In this document: positions 45,256-54,221 of the stretch, piece by piece
Layout: every line of letters starts with the position of its first letter
Numbering within the stretch: the stretch's first letter is position 1
Source of the DNA: Bdellovibrionia bacterium
GTDB lineage: Bacteria > Bdellovibrionota > Bdellovibrionia > Bdellovibrionales > JAGQZY01
Reading direction: 5' to 3'
Length of the DNA: 64,000 nucleotides
Assembly: GCA_030427805.1 (NCBI GenBank)
Contig: JAUICP010000001.1
Coordinates: forward strand, 868,001 to 932,000
Notes under the pieces: model-generated
What the model was told of the DNA's origin: nothing
Databases searched by the model: none
The model's input: only the letters and a program-made list of their open reading frames with translations
Position numbers and translations under genes: made by a program

Positions 45256-45284
45256 AAAAAAAGGAGCCGAAGGGCTCCTTTTTT
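45256..45284 (-). terminator. Terminator of the histone-like gene
   Basis: Stem GGAGCC/GGCTCC with a four-base loop between an A run and a T run, so it works on either strand. On the minus strand it ends the histone-like gene. Confidence 0.85.
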
Positions 45285-45310
45285 ATGGGCTCTACTGGAA
45301 GAGTCGCTAA

Positions 45311-46138
45311 TTAAAAATAGCCTCCCTCGTCGTCTCCCATGTCGTCGTCGTCGATGTCATCGAACGAGTCAGACTCTGGATCGTCGAAGAGATCATCTTC
45401 CATGTCATCATCACTTTGGTCTTCAAAGTCTGAAGAAGTTTCAACAACCACTGGAGCCACGTCCTCATCGTCTGAGTTGTCCGTGGACGCCATGACTTCT
45501 GTGTCTTCTGAGTCCTCTGCGATTGAGTCTCTGACGTCGTCTGCCTTAAAGGGATTGTTAATGACGGGCGTCTCGTTTGTGTCTTGCGCAATTTCCTCGA
45601 GTGAAGGGACGCTTGGTTTGGACTCTTTTGCTGGAGCTGGCTCTGCAGCAGCTGCTGCTCCTGCGGCGACGGTCTTTTCCTCAGCTGCTGGTTTTGGAGC
45701 TGATTTTTTTTTGGTTGCCGTCTTCTTAGTCGTCTTCTTTTTTGCCGTCTTTTTTGTGGTCGCCTTTTTAGCTGCCTTCTTTTTGGTGGCCTTTTTCTTA
45801 GTCACCTTCTTCTTCTTGGCTGCCTTTTTGGTCGTCTTTTTCTTAGCTTTTTTCTTAGTTGTTTTCTTTTTGGCGGCTTTTTTCTTAGTGGCCTTTTTCT
45901 TGGTCACTTTTTTCTTAGCTTTTTTCTTAGTAGCCTTCTTCTTCTTTTTAGCGGCTTTCTTTTTAGTCGTTTTCTTTTTCGTAGCCTTTTTTCGGGTGGC
46001 CTTCTTCTTAGTCACCTTCTTTTTCTTTTTAGTGGCTTTTTTCTTAGTTGTTTTCTTTTTCGCAGCTTTACGGGTTGCCTTCTTCTTGGTCGTTTTCTTT
46101 TTGGCTGCTTTTCTTGTGGTTTTTTTCTTCTTGGCCAT
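45311..46138 (-). CDS. Histone-H1-like Lys-rich protein with acidic tail
   Basis: 275 residues; GGAGCGGAAA before the ATG. Residues 1 to about 155 are almost only Lys, Ala, Thr, Arg and Val in repeats such as KKKATKKK and RKAAKKKTT, like the tails of histone H1, Hc1/Hc2 and AlgP-type bacterial proteins, which bind DNA without sequence preference. An Ala/Pro/Glu linker follows (about 155-180). The last about 95 residues are strongly acidic (DQSDDDMEDDLFDD, DDIDDDDMGDDEGG). The acid tail could fold back on the basic part or recruit partners. Likely nucleoid compaction, inferred from composition alone. Confidence 0.85.
   Translation of the reverse strand: MAKKKKTTRKAAKKKTTKKKATRKAAKKKTTKKKATKKKKKVTKKKATRKKATKKKTTKKKAAKKKKKATKKKAKKKVTKKKATKKKAAKKKTTKKKAKKKTTKKAAKKKKVTKKKATKKKAAKKATTKKTAKKKTTKKTATKKKSAPKPAAEEKTVAAGAAAAAEPAPAKESKPSVPSLEEIAQDTNETPVINNPFKADDVRDSIAEDSEDTEVMASTDNSDDEDVAPVVVETSSDFEDQSDDDMEDDLFDDPESDSFDDIDDDDMGDDEGGYF
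45710..46135. repeat. Degenerate tandem coding repeat (Lys-rich)
   Basis: On the + strand this is a run of imperfect units built from TTTCTTAG, GTCGTTTTC and TTTTTGG variants, 9-24 bases long, encoding the Lys/Thr/Ala repeats of the histone-like protein. Such runs change length by slippage, so copy number probably varies between strains. Confidence 0.7.
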
Positions 46139-46167
46139 TTTCCGCTCCTACTTGATCTAAAAATAAG

Positions 46168-46196
46168 ACTCCCTCAATTTAACTCATTGAGGGAGT
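46168..46196 (-). terminator. Terminator of the lipoprotein gene at 46236
   Basis: Perfect eleven-pair stem ACTCCCTCAAT/ATTGAGGGAGT with a seven-base loop. On the minus strand it is followed by CTTATTTTT. Confidence 0.85.
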
Positions 46197-46235
46197 GATT
46201 CAAGTATTTTAATGGCTAGTCTGAGACGAAAGTTC

Positions 46236-46985
46236 CTAGAGATAGTCCTCTAGAATTCGGGCGAGTTCGTCTGGAATTTTCATGGAAGTAAAGAATCCAC
46301 CGTCGAATCCATTTTTCTCAGGAACCACAGTGAAATAGCCCATTGTTTCAGTTTTATCCTTATTTCTGATCGGAAAGGTCAGGTAAATAAACGGATTAAA
46401 CGGTGTGGTAACGAAGACTCCAAAATTGTTGGCACCTAAGTAGAGGTAAGCCTCGGTTTCGTCGTTTTCATGAATTTTTAAGCCTAGTTTCGGAAGCTCT
46501 CCGCCAGCGATTTGTGGAAGTGGATCTCCGTTCGGAAGGGTTCCTGGTTCAATCGTATCTAAACCATCTAAGAAGACGTCGAGGGGAAGGTGAACTGAGA
46601 AAACCAAAGATCCAGGATTGAGGCTATCTATAGTTACCATTGCACCCGGAATTTGAGGAATATCAATTTGGGCATAGGCGCTCAGCAGAACTGGATCGGC
46701 CGCGAGTGGAAGACGCAAGATAACCATCTTATTGTCTTTATCGAGCTCAATGACGCTGACCTTATCAAAAACACCACCATTGATTTCACCATCGATCACG
46801 ATGTCATCTGGTATTTTATCGGGTTGCTGGTTGTTGTTGCCACCACCGTTGTTTCCACTGCTCCCATTATTAGGATCTGGGTTCACACAGTCGGTGCACG
46901 AGCCAAGTTTTGATTGAAGTCCATCTCCGCAGGCTGTTAAACCTAAAGATGCGATAAATAATAATGACCAAAAGAGCGCTTTCAT
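46236..46985 (-). CDS. Lipoprotein of unknown function
   Basis: 249 residues; GGGGGAG precedes the ATG. Lipobox SLGLTAC gives a lipidated Cys near residue 19. A Gly/Asn linker (PNNGSSGNNGGGNNNQ, about 37-55) precedes a beta-rich domain of about 190 residues with no Cys and no catalytic motif. Two further Cys (SCTDC) lie just after the lipid anchor. The codirectional flagellin gene is upstream, but a terminator separates them. Probably outer-membrane attached. Confidence 0.72.
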   Translation of the reverse strand: MKALFWSLLFIASLGLTACGDGLQSKLGSCTDCVNPDPNNGSSGNNGGGNNNQQPDKIPDDIVIDGEINGGVFDKVSVIELDKDNKMVILRLPLAADPVLLSAYAQIDIPQIPGAMVTIDSLNPGSLVFSVHLPLDVFLDGLDTIEPGTLPNGDPLPQIAGGELPKLGLKIHENDETEAYLYLGANNFGVFVTTPFNPFIYLTFPIRNKDKTETMGYFTVVPEKNGFDGGFFTSMKIPDELARILEDYL

Positions 46986-47233
46986 TTTCTCCCCCTTAAA
47001 ACACTTACATTTAGCCTTTCGGTCATGGTCGGGGGGACCTTTAGTCTAAGTTGTTGAAATTATTGATAAAAATATTAACACTTTTTACCGAAATTGCATT
47101 TTCAAGTTCTAATGCCTCTCATTTCACGCAAATTTCCGAGAAGTGGTAAAAAGCTTTGCAACACCAAAGTCTAGCGAAAAAAAATATCGGAATCGAATTG
47201 GATGATAGTGAACATATTAGTGACAGAACAAAA
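46986..47233. other. Non-coding region upstream of the lipoprotein gene
   Basis: About 250 bases between the lipoprotein start and the flagellin terminator. It should hold the lipoprotein promoter. No RNA gene, repeat or clear promoter box is recognised. A short plus-strand frame at 47156-47362 runs through the terminator and is not believable. Confidence 0.4.
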
Positions 47234-47263
47234 AAAAGACTCGGGGCAAGGCCCGAGTCTTTT
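47234..47263 (-). terminator. Flagellin terminator
   Basis: Twelve-pair stem AAAAGACTCGGG/CCCGAGTCTTTT; the minus strand continues with a run of T. Confidence 0.92.
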
Positions 47264-47285
47264 AGTGTGTTGCTTCTAAGTTGTA

Positions 47286-48119
47286 TTAACCAATTAGCTG
47301 TAAAGCTAATGCTGATTTTTGGTTCGCTTGCGCAAGAGTTGCTGTACTCGCTTGAAGCATGATGTTGTTTCGCGTGAGCTCAGCTGAAGCGTTCGCTACA
47401 TCTGTGTCTCGGATTCGAGAGTTGGCAGCTGACATGTTTTCTTCAGCGATGGCCAAGTTGTTCACAGTTGAAGTGAGTCGGTTTTGAAGAGCACCAAAAT
47501 TTGCTCTCATTTCGTTAACGCTTTCTTGTGCACTATCAAGAACTGCTAGGGCTTCTTGTCCACCTTCCTTAGTAGAGAAGTCGAGTCCTGCAAGTCCAAG
47601 AGCATCGAGCGTCGCTACGTTATCAGAGGCATCAAAAGTGATTCTATCTTCGAAAGAATCGTTGAAAACACCTACTTGATAATCAAACTGTGGAGTTGAA
47701 CCATCAAGAAGCTTTGCTTTTCCCCAAGTCGTCACACCAGCAATACGATCAAGTTCGTTTTTAAGCTGTTGAACTTCTTTGTCTACGAAAGATCTTTCAG
47801 TATCACTGATAGTATCTGAAGCAGCCTGGATACCTAGTTCTCTCAATCTGATAATGATGTTACCAGTTTCGTTCAATCCACCTTCAGCAGTTTGAACCAT
47901 TGAGATACCGTCGTTAGCATTTCTTCGTGCCTGGCGAGCTGATCTGATTTGTGCCTTGAAATTTTCTGAAATCGCAAGACCAGCAGCATCGTCACCGGCT
48001 TTGTTAATTCTAGAACCACTCGCTAATTTTGAAAGCGAGTTGTCGATGTTGTTCTGTGAATTTAAAAGATTACGTTGAGCATTCACAGACGCGATGTTAG
48101 TTGAAACTCTCATTCCCAT
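47286..48119 (-). CDS. fliC: Flagellin
   Basis: 277 residues from the ATG at 48119, with GGAGG eight bases upstream. The conserved N-terminal D0/D1 region (MRVSTNIASVNAQRNL, LASGSRINKAGDDAAGLAIS, DGISMVQTAEGGLNE) and C-terminal D1/D0 (NRLTSTVNNLAIAEENMSAA, TRNNIMLQASTA) flank a short middle of about 60 residues, so there is almost no variable D2/D3 surface domain. Bdellovibrio-type flagellins have this compact size and several copies per genome. Single gene here with its own terminator; no other flagellar gene is in the window. Confidence 0.97.
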   Translation of the reverse strand: MGMRVSTNIASVNAQRNLLNSQNNIDNSLSKLASGSRINKAGDDAAGLAISENFKAQIRSARQARRNANDGISMVQTAEGGLNETGNIIIRLRELGIQAASDTISDTERSFVDKEVQQLKNELDRIAGVTTWGKAKLLDGSTPQFDYQVGVFNDSFEDRITFDASDNVATLDALGLAGLDFSTKEGGQEALAVLDSAQESVNEMRANFGALQNRLTSTVNNLAIAEENMSAANSRIRDTDVANASAELTRNNIMLQASTATLAQANQKSALALQLIG

Positions 48120-48639
48120 TTTTTTATCCTCCAAAAAAATTCATTGTCATCCTCCTCCTTGTTTCATTCGTGAATAGATCTTTTTCCCGTTTTCTCTATT
48201 CAAGTGGCCTATCCGTGCCTTGGTGGTTGTACAAATTGATAATTCAATTCCATGTACTTATTTCATCCGTGATGCCCTCCTTTCTGCTCCAAAGTTTTTT
48301 GCGTCTGTGGAGCTCCCAAGTTAGTGGGACGACATTAACCCATTTAACAATTACTTTTTCGGGCTCGGTGGTGGATTCTTGACAGGACACCAGTCCTGTA
48401 TTTGGCTAAGAGTCTGTAAAAGCGACGATTGGCTAGTCTGGAAATTGAGTTTAAAAGCGAAGAATTCAAGCCTATAGTTGTGAATTAAAGACGATGGTCC
48501 ATAACAAAAAACAAACAGTGAGGTTTTTTTTTAGAGGTAAAAATTTTGGCGATGGACCTTATTGAGCGAGAAATCACTCATCCAAGAATTTATCTATGAA
48601 ACCCCTTTAAACGCCGGTATCTAGGGGGTTTTAGGGGTT
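48120..48639. promoter_or_regulatory. Long region upstream of flagellin
   Basis: 520 bases without a believable gene. It should hold the flagellin promoter, but I found no clear sigma-28 box. A perfect inverted repeat ACAGGAC/GTCCTGT with a four-base spacer at 48382-48399 could be an operator. GC/AT-mixed sequence follows, and the far end carries the hydrolase terminator. Confidence 0.45.
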
Positions 48640-48642
48640 TTA
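48600..48642 (-). terminator. Possible terminator overlapping the hydrolase stop
   Basis: Imperfect inverted repeat AAACCCCTTTAAAC / GTTTTAGGGGTTT, covering the last bases of the hydrolase gene. The stem has a bulge, so the call is moderate. Confidence 0.5.
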
Positions 48643-49587
48643 AAGGACAAAGTTTTCATTGAAAAATTCAAGGCTCTTTTCGTAGACCCATTGGGGCTGA
48701 TCCTCCATCGTATGATGGCCGGCCTCGGGATGGCACAGGAGGCGGCTTCCAGGGATGGTGTCGTTTAATTCGTTCATATATTTCTTGGCAACAACCTTAT
48801 CTTCTTCTCCGTAGAGAATAAGAACTCGACTCCTTAAATCCTTGAGTTCTACTGGGAGGCGGGGATCCCTAATAAGCTCCGTGGCTTTTAAAAAAACCGG
48901 GATCGATTGCTTGTGCTTAAAAGGGTGAATGTAGCGATCGATAATTTTATCTGAAATATCGTGCTTATTGTGGATGACTCTATTGTATATGGTTCGCATC
49001 GTAAGGCGAGTTAAACTCCAGCCAAACAGTTTACCGGCCTTTGCAATTCGCGAGACCTCGACCGGCACCAGGTTTTTATTTGTTGCTGGCGAAAGGCAAA
49101 CGATTTCAAAAAAGTCTTTGGGTCGTTTTCGGGCCAACCAAAGTCCAATGGCCGAGCCCATGGAACTCGAAATAATTCGAGCTTGGTGTATGCCGAGTTT
49201 TTCTAAAAATTGCTCGACCCTCTGGCATTGTTCATCGAGTCCATAGCTAAACCTGGCATCTTTATGACTCTGACCAAAGCCGGGTAGGTCGAGAACAGTC
49301 ACTCGATAGTGTTTGGCAAAAAGGGGAATGACCTTGCGCCAGCTAAATGTCGATGCACCAATTCCGTGGAGCATGACTAAGTTTGGTTTTTTCTTAGGGC
49401 CTGCCTGAAGGTAGTGAATCTCAAAGTTGTCTATATGTATGAATTTATTTTCGAGACCGTCGTAATAATCTTCATAATCTGGAGTCTCGCCGAGGAGTCT
49501 AGTTTTTTTCGATCGGAACCAGAGATAGACCAAAAGAACGAGGCCGAGGAGAGTTCCAATTAAAATTGAGATCTGCCAAACTTCCAT
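48640..49587 (-). CDS. Membrane-anchored alpha/beta hydrolase
   Basis: 315 residues. One N-terminal helix (about 5-24) anchors it, followed by a full alpha/beta hydrolase domain: oxyanion loop MLHGIGAS, DLPGFGQS, nucleophile elbow ISSSMGSA (Ser at the first position instead of the usual Gly), acid in LYGEEDKV and His in EAGHHTMED. This is the epoxide-hydrolase/haloperoxidase/lipase type; the substrate cannot be read from sequence. Its ATG overlaps the stop of the upstream Cys-rich gene by one base. Confidence 0.88.
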   Translation of the reverse strand: MEVWQISILIGTLLGLVLLVYLWFRSKKTRLLGETPDYEDYYDGLENKFIHIDNFEIHYLQAGPKKKPNLVMLHGIGASTFSWRKVIPLFAKHYRVTVLDLPGFGQSHKDARFSYGLDEQCQRVEQFLEKLGIHQARIISSSMGSAIGLWLARKRPKDFFEIVCLSPATNKNLVPVEVSRIAKAGKLFGWSLTRLTMRTIYNRVIHNKHDISDKIIDRYIHPFKHKQSIPVFLKATELIRDPRLPVELKDLRSRVLILYGEEDKVVAKKYMNELNDTIPGSRLLCHPEAGHHTMEDQPQWVYEKSLEFFNENFVL

Positions 49588-49838
49588 TAATCAATCTCTA
49601 GAAATCGACAAAAAGTCATATGTCCATTGATGTAGTAGCGCTTTAACTGCACAGCCCTGCGATGGAGATGGGCGGGAAAGCCAAGAGTGCACTTTTCTGC
49701 CTTGGGAGCGAAATGAGAGCATTGCTCACAGCTGTACATCATAAAGTCCTCATGGAAATCCTTAGGGTGGACTCGATCGGCTATGACGCTCTTTTTAGAG
49801 GAGGCAAACTCTCCTACTTTCTTCTTTTTTCCTGCCAT
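49587..49838 (-). CDS. Small Cys-rich conserved-looking protein
   Basis: 83 residues from the ATG at 49838 with GGAG nine bases upstream; the longer start at 49862 has no such site. After a Lys-rich N-terminus there is a C-x2-C pair (YSCEQCSHFA), a Cys in EKCTLG eight residues later and one in HMTFCRF near the end, plus several His. This looks like a zinc or iron-sulfur site. Coupled to the membrane hydrolase gene by a TAATG overlap. Function unknown. Confidence 0.72.
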   Translation of the reverse strand: MAGKKKKVGEFASSKKSVIADRVHPKDFHEDFMMYSCEQCSHFAPKAEKCTLGFPAHLHRRAVQLKRYYINGHMTFCRFLEID

Positions 49839-49931
49839 TGACAAAGCTCCAAACCGACCCATGTTAAAGGAGTAGAAATCATCTGTAAAGATGAACTAAG
49901 CTTATGAAAACATCAATAATTAGAGGCTGTT

Positions 49932-52514
49932 ATGCAAGATATTGAAAAAATGACTCAAAAAGCTCAAGAAGCCATGCAGTCAGCAGCAAAAAGTGCAGAG
50001 AACAAGGGGCACCCTTCGGTGGAACCTGAGCACTTAATGTTTGAGTTGATGGTACAAAAAGATGGAATGGTACCAAGACTCCTACAGAAAGCTGGAGTCA
50101 ATACGGCGACTTGGCAGGCAGAGCTTGAAAATAAACTGAATAAATTACCCCAGGTTTCTGGTGGAAATAAGAAGACATATGCTAGTCAGAGACTAGTTAA
50201 CCTTTTTGACCGTTCTGAAGAAACGGCTGCTCGGATGGGAGATCTTTACATTTCGACCGAGCACTTTGTTTTAGCTTTAAAGCCGGCAGGCGAAAAAGAG
50301 CTTTTGCAGCTCCTTGAAAGAGCTGGATACAAAGAGGCTGAATTTCAGAAGCAGGTTAAAGACTCACGAGGTGGTGAAGCCTTGGATAATAATAATCCTG
50401 AAACTCAATTTGATGCTTTAAAAAAATATGGACGAGATTTAACTGAGGCTGCTGCCGAAGGAAAGTTAGATCCTGTTATTGGTCGCGATGATGAAATTCG
50501 TCGCACCATTCAGGTTCTCAGTCGAAGAAAGAAAAATAACCCAGTTCTTATCGGTGAACCTGGAGTAGGTAAAACGGCGATTGCCGAAGGTATGGCCTTG
50601 AGAATCATTAACGGTGATGTTCCTGAGGTTTTACTCAATAAAAAAATCGTAAGCCTTGATATGGGAGCTCTTGTTGCAGGCGCTAAATATCGAGGGGAGT
50701 TCGAGGATCGTCTCAAAGGAGTGATTAAAGAAGTCACAAAAAGTGATGGCGAAATCATTCTCTTTATTGATGAACTGCATACTCTTGTGGGTGCGGGAAA
50801 AACAGATGGAGCCATGGATGCGGGTCAACTCTTAAAACCAGCCCTGGCCAGAGGAGAGTTGCGAGCTATTGGTGCGACCACTCTTGATGAGTACAGAGAA
50901 TATATTGAGAAAGACAAGGCCCTAGAAAGACGTTTTCAAACGGTCTTTGTTGAAGAACCTTCTGTTCAGGACACGATTACCATCCTTCGGGGGCTCAAAG
51001 AAAAATATGAAGTTCATCACGGTGTTAGAATTAAAGATGCAGCCTTAATTTCGGCGGCGGAACTGTCGCACAGATATATCACTTCAAGGTTCCTACCGGA
51101 CAAGGCCATTGATTTAGTCGATGAAGCGGCTGCAAAACTTTCAATTGAGATAAACAGTGTTCCAGTCGCTCTAGACCGCATACGCCGAAGAGTCATGGAG
51201 CTACAAATTGAAAGGGAAGCTCTTAAAAAAGAAAAGGACCCGGGCTCTGCGGAGCGACTTGAAACCCTCGAAAAGGATTTGGCTAATCTGCAAGAAGAAG
51301 AGCGAATCTTTGAATCGAAGTGGAAAGAAGAGCGCGCTGTTGTTCAGGGTTTAAAAGAAAACAAACAAAAGTTAGAAGCTCTGCGCTTAGAAGTCGAGCA
51401 AGCAGAAAGAACGGGTGACCTGGAGAGAGCTGCACAAATAAAATACGGTGATTTACCAGCCCTAGAAAAAGCCATTGAAGAGGCGGATCAAGCTGCTGAA
51501 ACTCTCAAAGAATCTTCTGAGACCATGATTCGAGAAGATGTGGGGCCCGATGAGGTCGCCGAAGTCGTCGCACGATGGACGGGAATTCCGGTTAGTAAGA
51601 TGTTGGAGAGTGAAACCCATAAACTTTTAAAGATAGAAGAGCGCCTCGGTGAGCGAGTTGTGGGCCAGGACAATGCTCTGTCGGCGGTGGCCAATGCCAT
51701 ACGTAGATCGCGAGCAGAAATCTCGGATCCCAATAGACCCATTGGATCGTTTTTGTTCCTCGGGCCAACGGGAGTCGGGAAAACCGAAACGGTTAAAGCT
51801 TTGGCTGAGTTTATGTTTGATTCTGAACAAGCCATTGTTCGCATCGATATGAGTGAATACATGGAAAAGCACTCGGTATCGAGACTCATAGGAGCGCCTC
51901 CGGGATACGTCGGTTATGATCAAGGTGGGCAGTTAACAGAGGCCGTCCGCAGAAGACCCTATAGCTTGGTTCTTCTCGATGAGATCGAAAAGGCTCACCC
52001 TGATGTTTTCAATGTTTTGTTGCAGCTCATGGATGATGGTCGTCTCACTGATGGACAGGGCAGAACTGTAGATTTTAAAAATACAATTGTAGTGATGACA
52101 TCCAATGTGGGTTCGAGTGCGATTCTGGAGGCGGATCTCAGTGATGCGCAAAAAGAAGAGCGCGTCCTCGATGCCCTCAAGGACTATTTTAGACCCGAGT
52201 TTCTCAATAGAATTGACGAAACTGTGGTCTTTAAGAGCCTCAGTCAGGATCTCATAAACAATATAGTGAGAATTCAGCTCGGTGAAGTGGCTGAGAGAAT
52301 GAAGCATAAGAAAATTGATCTTGAGTTTGATGATAGCGCCATAGAGTTTCTGGCCGCTCGGGGATTCGACCCTGCATACGGAGCCAGACCTCTTAAGCGA
52401 GTCATTCAAAACCAGCTCCTCAATAAGTTGGCTGAAAAGATTATTGCTAAAGAAATCGATGCTGGTGACAAGGTTAAGGTTGCCGCAAATGAACTCGGGC
52501 TCGAGTTTTCATGA
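49932..52514 (+). CDS. clpB: ATP-dependent disaggregase ClpB
   Basis: 860 residues, full length. N-domain (about 1-145) with [11 protein letters not shown]1 with Walker [14 protein letters not shown] (about 205) and [13 protein letters not shown]; the long middle coiled-coil domain (about 400-525) that marks ClpB rather than ClpA or ClpC; NBD2 with GPTGVGKTE (about 610), [21 protein letters not shown] and FLNRIDE; C-terminus with [11 protein letters not shown]. ClpB works with DnaK to rescue aggregated proteins. AGAGG precedes the ATG. No CIRCE element or obvious sigma-32 box seen upstream. Its own terminator follows. Confidence 0.98.
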   Translation: MQDIEKMTQKAQEAMQSAAKSAENKGHPSVEPEHLMFELMVQKDGMVPRLLQKAGVNTATWQAELENKLNKLPQVSGGNKKTYASQRLVNLFDRSEETAARMGDLYISTEHFVLALKPAGEKELLQLLERAGYKEAEFQKQVKDSRGGEALDNNNPETQFDALKKYGRDLTEAAAEGKLDPVIGRDDEIRRTIQVLSRRKKNNPVLIGEPGVGKTAIAEGMALRIINGDVPEVLLNKKIVSLDMGALVAGAKYRGEFEDRLKGVIKEVTKSDGEIILFIDELHTLVGAGKTDGAMDAGQLLKPALARGELRAIGATTLDEYREYIEKDKALERRFQTVFVEEPSVQDTITILRGLKEKYEVHHGVRIKDAALISAAELSHRYITSRFLPDKAIDLVDEAAAKLSIEINSVPVALDRIRRRVMELQIEREALKKEKDPGSAERLETLEKDLANLQEEERIFESKWKEERAVVQGLKENKQKLEALRLEVEQAERTGDLERAAQIKYGDLPALEKAIEEADQAAETLKESSETMIREDVGPDEVAEVVARWTGIPVSKMLESETHKLLKIEERLGERVVGQDNALSAVANAIRRSRAEISDPNRPIGSFLFLGPTGVGKTETVKALAEFMFDSEQAIVRIDMSEYMEKHSVSRLIGAPPGYVGYDQGGQLTEAVRRRPYSLVLLDEIEKAHPDVFNVLLQLMDDGRLTDGQGRTVDFKNTIVVMTSNVGSSAILEADLSDAQKEERVLDALKDYFRPEFLNRIDETVVFKSLSQDLINNIVRIQLGEVAERMKHKKIDLEFDDSAIEFLAARGFDPAYGARPLKRVIQNQLLNKLAEKIIAKEIDAGDKVKVAANELGLEFS

Positions 52515-52546
52515 AATTGAGAGTGCAAATATTAGAGTTATGTACG

Positions 52547-52579
52547 AAGGCGGCTCCGAAAAGAGTCGCCTTTGTTTTT
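52547..52579 (+). terminator. clpB terminator
   Basis: Stem AAGGCGGCTC/GAGTCGCCTT (one G-T pair) with a six-base loop, then TGTTTTTT. Confidence 0.88.
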
Positions 52580-52928
52580 TGCTACGGACTTCTGTCTTAA
52601 AACTTTAGTCTTAGGCTTAAAGTCCTGTTTGCAAAGGGCTTCGACACTTTTTTTCAATCTAAAAGTCTTAAACCATTAGTCTTGCAGCAAACTTCAGTTA
52701 AAGTGGCGACACTCTTTACAGGACCAAAAAAAATTTAAATTACTGTTTTTTTTGATTCTGAATTATTTCAATAGTTTATCTCGACTCAATCAGTAACATT
52801 CATAAAATTTCTAAGTTCATTCGCAAACTTAGGTCGCGTTTTTATTTTCCCAACATCGGTCCGATACTAGTCATAGAGCGGGTCTTGAGAGGTCACACCC
52901 ACTCCAAAGGTATAGTGAAGGGGAGAAC
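52580..52928. other. Non-coding region with short repeats
   Basis: About 350 bases between the clpB terminator and the next gene. A 20-base direct repeat (GTCTTAAA-rich, 15-16 matches) occurs at 52594-52613 and 52665-52684. A perfect inverted repeat CTAAGTT/AACTTAG with an eight-base spacer is at 52811-52832. Otherwise AT-rich; presumably the promoter region of the downstream gene. Confidence 0.45.
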
Positions 52929-54044
52929 GTGAAAAACATAATCAAGCTTATCTCATTCTTGTGTTTAGGCCTAAGTCTTATGGGTAATGAAGGTTGCCAG
53001 AAGGAACCTGCTCCAGCCCCAGAGGGACGAGTCCTAAAGAAAACTGCCGACCTATCTAGACTAACTTCACCTAAGATGATTCTTCCCGACGGCAAACCAT
53101 TTGATTTCGAATATCTTGTGAATGCCCAGATCTATGATGTGATCGGCAAGCACAATAAATTTATCGTACCATTTACACCGGCAACGAATACTTCATTTGA
53201 AGCAGCCTCTTTAGGAATTGCTGATAGTGATTACGATCGCCTCGAAGACTGGCAACTCGATACGCGGAATCGAGTCATGGCAGCAAACCAAGCTGGAGTT
53301 CCAGAGTGTCTTAAGCGTGGCCCTCAGGTAGAAATTGGTGGCGCTGTAGAGAGTTTTGAAATTCAAGGCGGCGGTGGCCTATTCTTTGGATTTGGCCCCA
53401 ATGTTGGTGGTGTCACCGATGTCGGAGGATCAATCCGAGTTCAATTTGCTCAACTTGCAACCACGCTCATTGGATATCACCCGCTATCGAAAGTCGTATC
53501 CGGAACGGGACGAGCTCGATCGACCCAAACTCGAGTGGATCTTGATTTAACGATAAACTTCGGTCTCTTTCGACTTGGACCCCAGTTTTTCTTTCAAAGT
53601 CCACTTGCTAATGTGAGTCGTCGTGCTCTCGATCAAACTCTAGTAAATCTATCTAATGATATGGATCAAAAGGCCGAAGCCGATGGTCGTCCTGTTTGGG
53701 AGACTAAGGTTAGAAATGATTTAGATACTCACGTCATTGTCTATGGCGGACGCAGACACGGACTTAAGGTCGGTGATGAAATGGCCGTCTACAATATGCA
53801 GCACTACTGGGAAAACGATGGCACCCCATGTGCGGCAAGATACGAAGGAGCACTGAGAAAGTCAGACCTTCCTGCTGCCATCCTAAAAATCGAAACAAGT
53901 TCTGAACTCGGTGATGACATTACTCGGGCTCGAGTCATTCAACAGGGCAAAGATCAGCGTGAGCCAGGTGCTCAGGTGGTCATGTGGAAAATGGTTGAAG
54001 ATGACGAAGGTGCCGACGGTGAAATGGCTGATCAGATGAACTAG
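52929..54044 (+). CDS. Exported protein, possible CsgG/FlgT-like
   Basis: 371 residues; GTG start with GGGGAG six to eight bases upstream. A signal-like segment ends in GNEGCQKE; the Cys could be lipidated, but the lipobox is not canonical. A Gly-rich strand (QGGGGLFFGFGPNVGG) lies near 155. The region VDLDLTINFGLFRLG, FQSPLANVSRRALDQTLVNL, then HGLKVGDEMAVYN recalls CsgG/FlgT-type outer-membrane assembly proteins; this is tentative. Monocistronic with its own terminator. Confidence 0.65.
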   Translation: MKNIIKLISFLCLGLSLMGNEGCQKEPAPAPEGRVLKKTADLSRLTSPKMILPDGKPFDFEYLVNAQIYDVIGKHNKFIVPFTPATNTSFEAASLGIADSDYDRLEDWQLDTRNRVMAANQAGVPECLKRGPQVEIGGAVESFEIQGGGGLFFGFGPNVGGVTDVGGSIRVQFAQLATTLIGYHPLSKVVSGTGRARSTQTRVDLDLTINFGLFRLGPQFFFQSPLANVSRRALDQTLVNLSNDMDQKAEADGRPVWETKVRNDLDTHVIVYGGRRHGLKVGDEMAVYNMQHYWENDGTPCAARYEGALRKSDLPAAILKIETSSELGDDITRARVIQQGKDQREPGAQVVMWKMVEDDEGADGEMADQMN

Positions 54045-54075
54045 GATTTCCCATTAATCCTCATTCCATTTAATT

Positions 54076-54108
54076 AAAGACTCCGATTTCCCGCGGAGTC
54101 TTTTTTTT
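54076..54108 (+). terminator. Terminator after the CsgG/FlgT-like gene
   Basis: Stem AAAGACTCCG/CGGAGTCTTT with an eight-base loop and a run of eight T. Confidence 0.9.
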
Positions 54109-54221
54109 ATCTAGGCTTTAGTAAAAACATGAAGAGTCAATAGCATGCTCCATTGAATTCGATTTATTACGCTGTATCCTTATTAACAATTCGTTAATTT
54201 TTAAGTGAAATGGAATTCCTT

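Noticed and set aside
45339-46160. Long open frame on the + strand opposite the histone-like gene (273 residues)
   Set aside because: It is a mirror of the Lys-rich repeats: the antisense of AAG/AAA codons gives endless Phe/Leu/Val. The minus-strand gene has a proper ribosome site, sensible composition and a terminator.
47156-47362. Plus-strand frame of 68 residues at the flagellin 3' end
   Set aside because: It reads through the strong flagellin terminator and the flagellin coding sequence, with no ribosome site.
48101-48382. Plus-strand frame of 93 residues upstream of flagellin
   Set aside because: It covers the antisense of the flagellin start and Shine-Dalgarno; hydrophobic residues reflect T-rich DNA.
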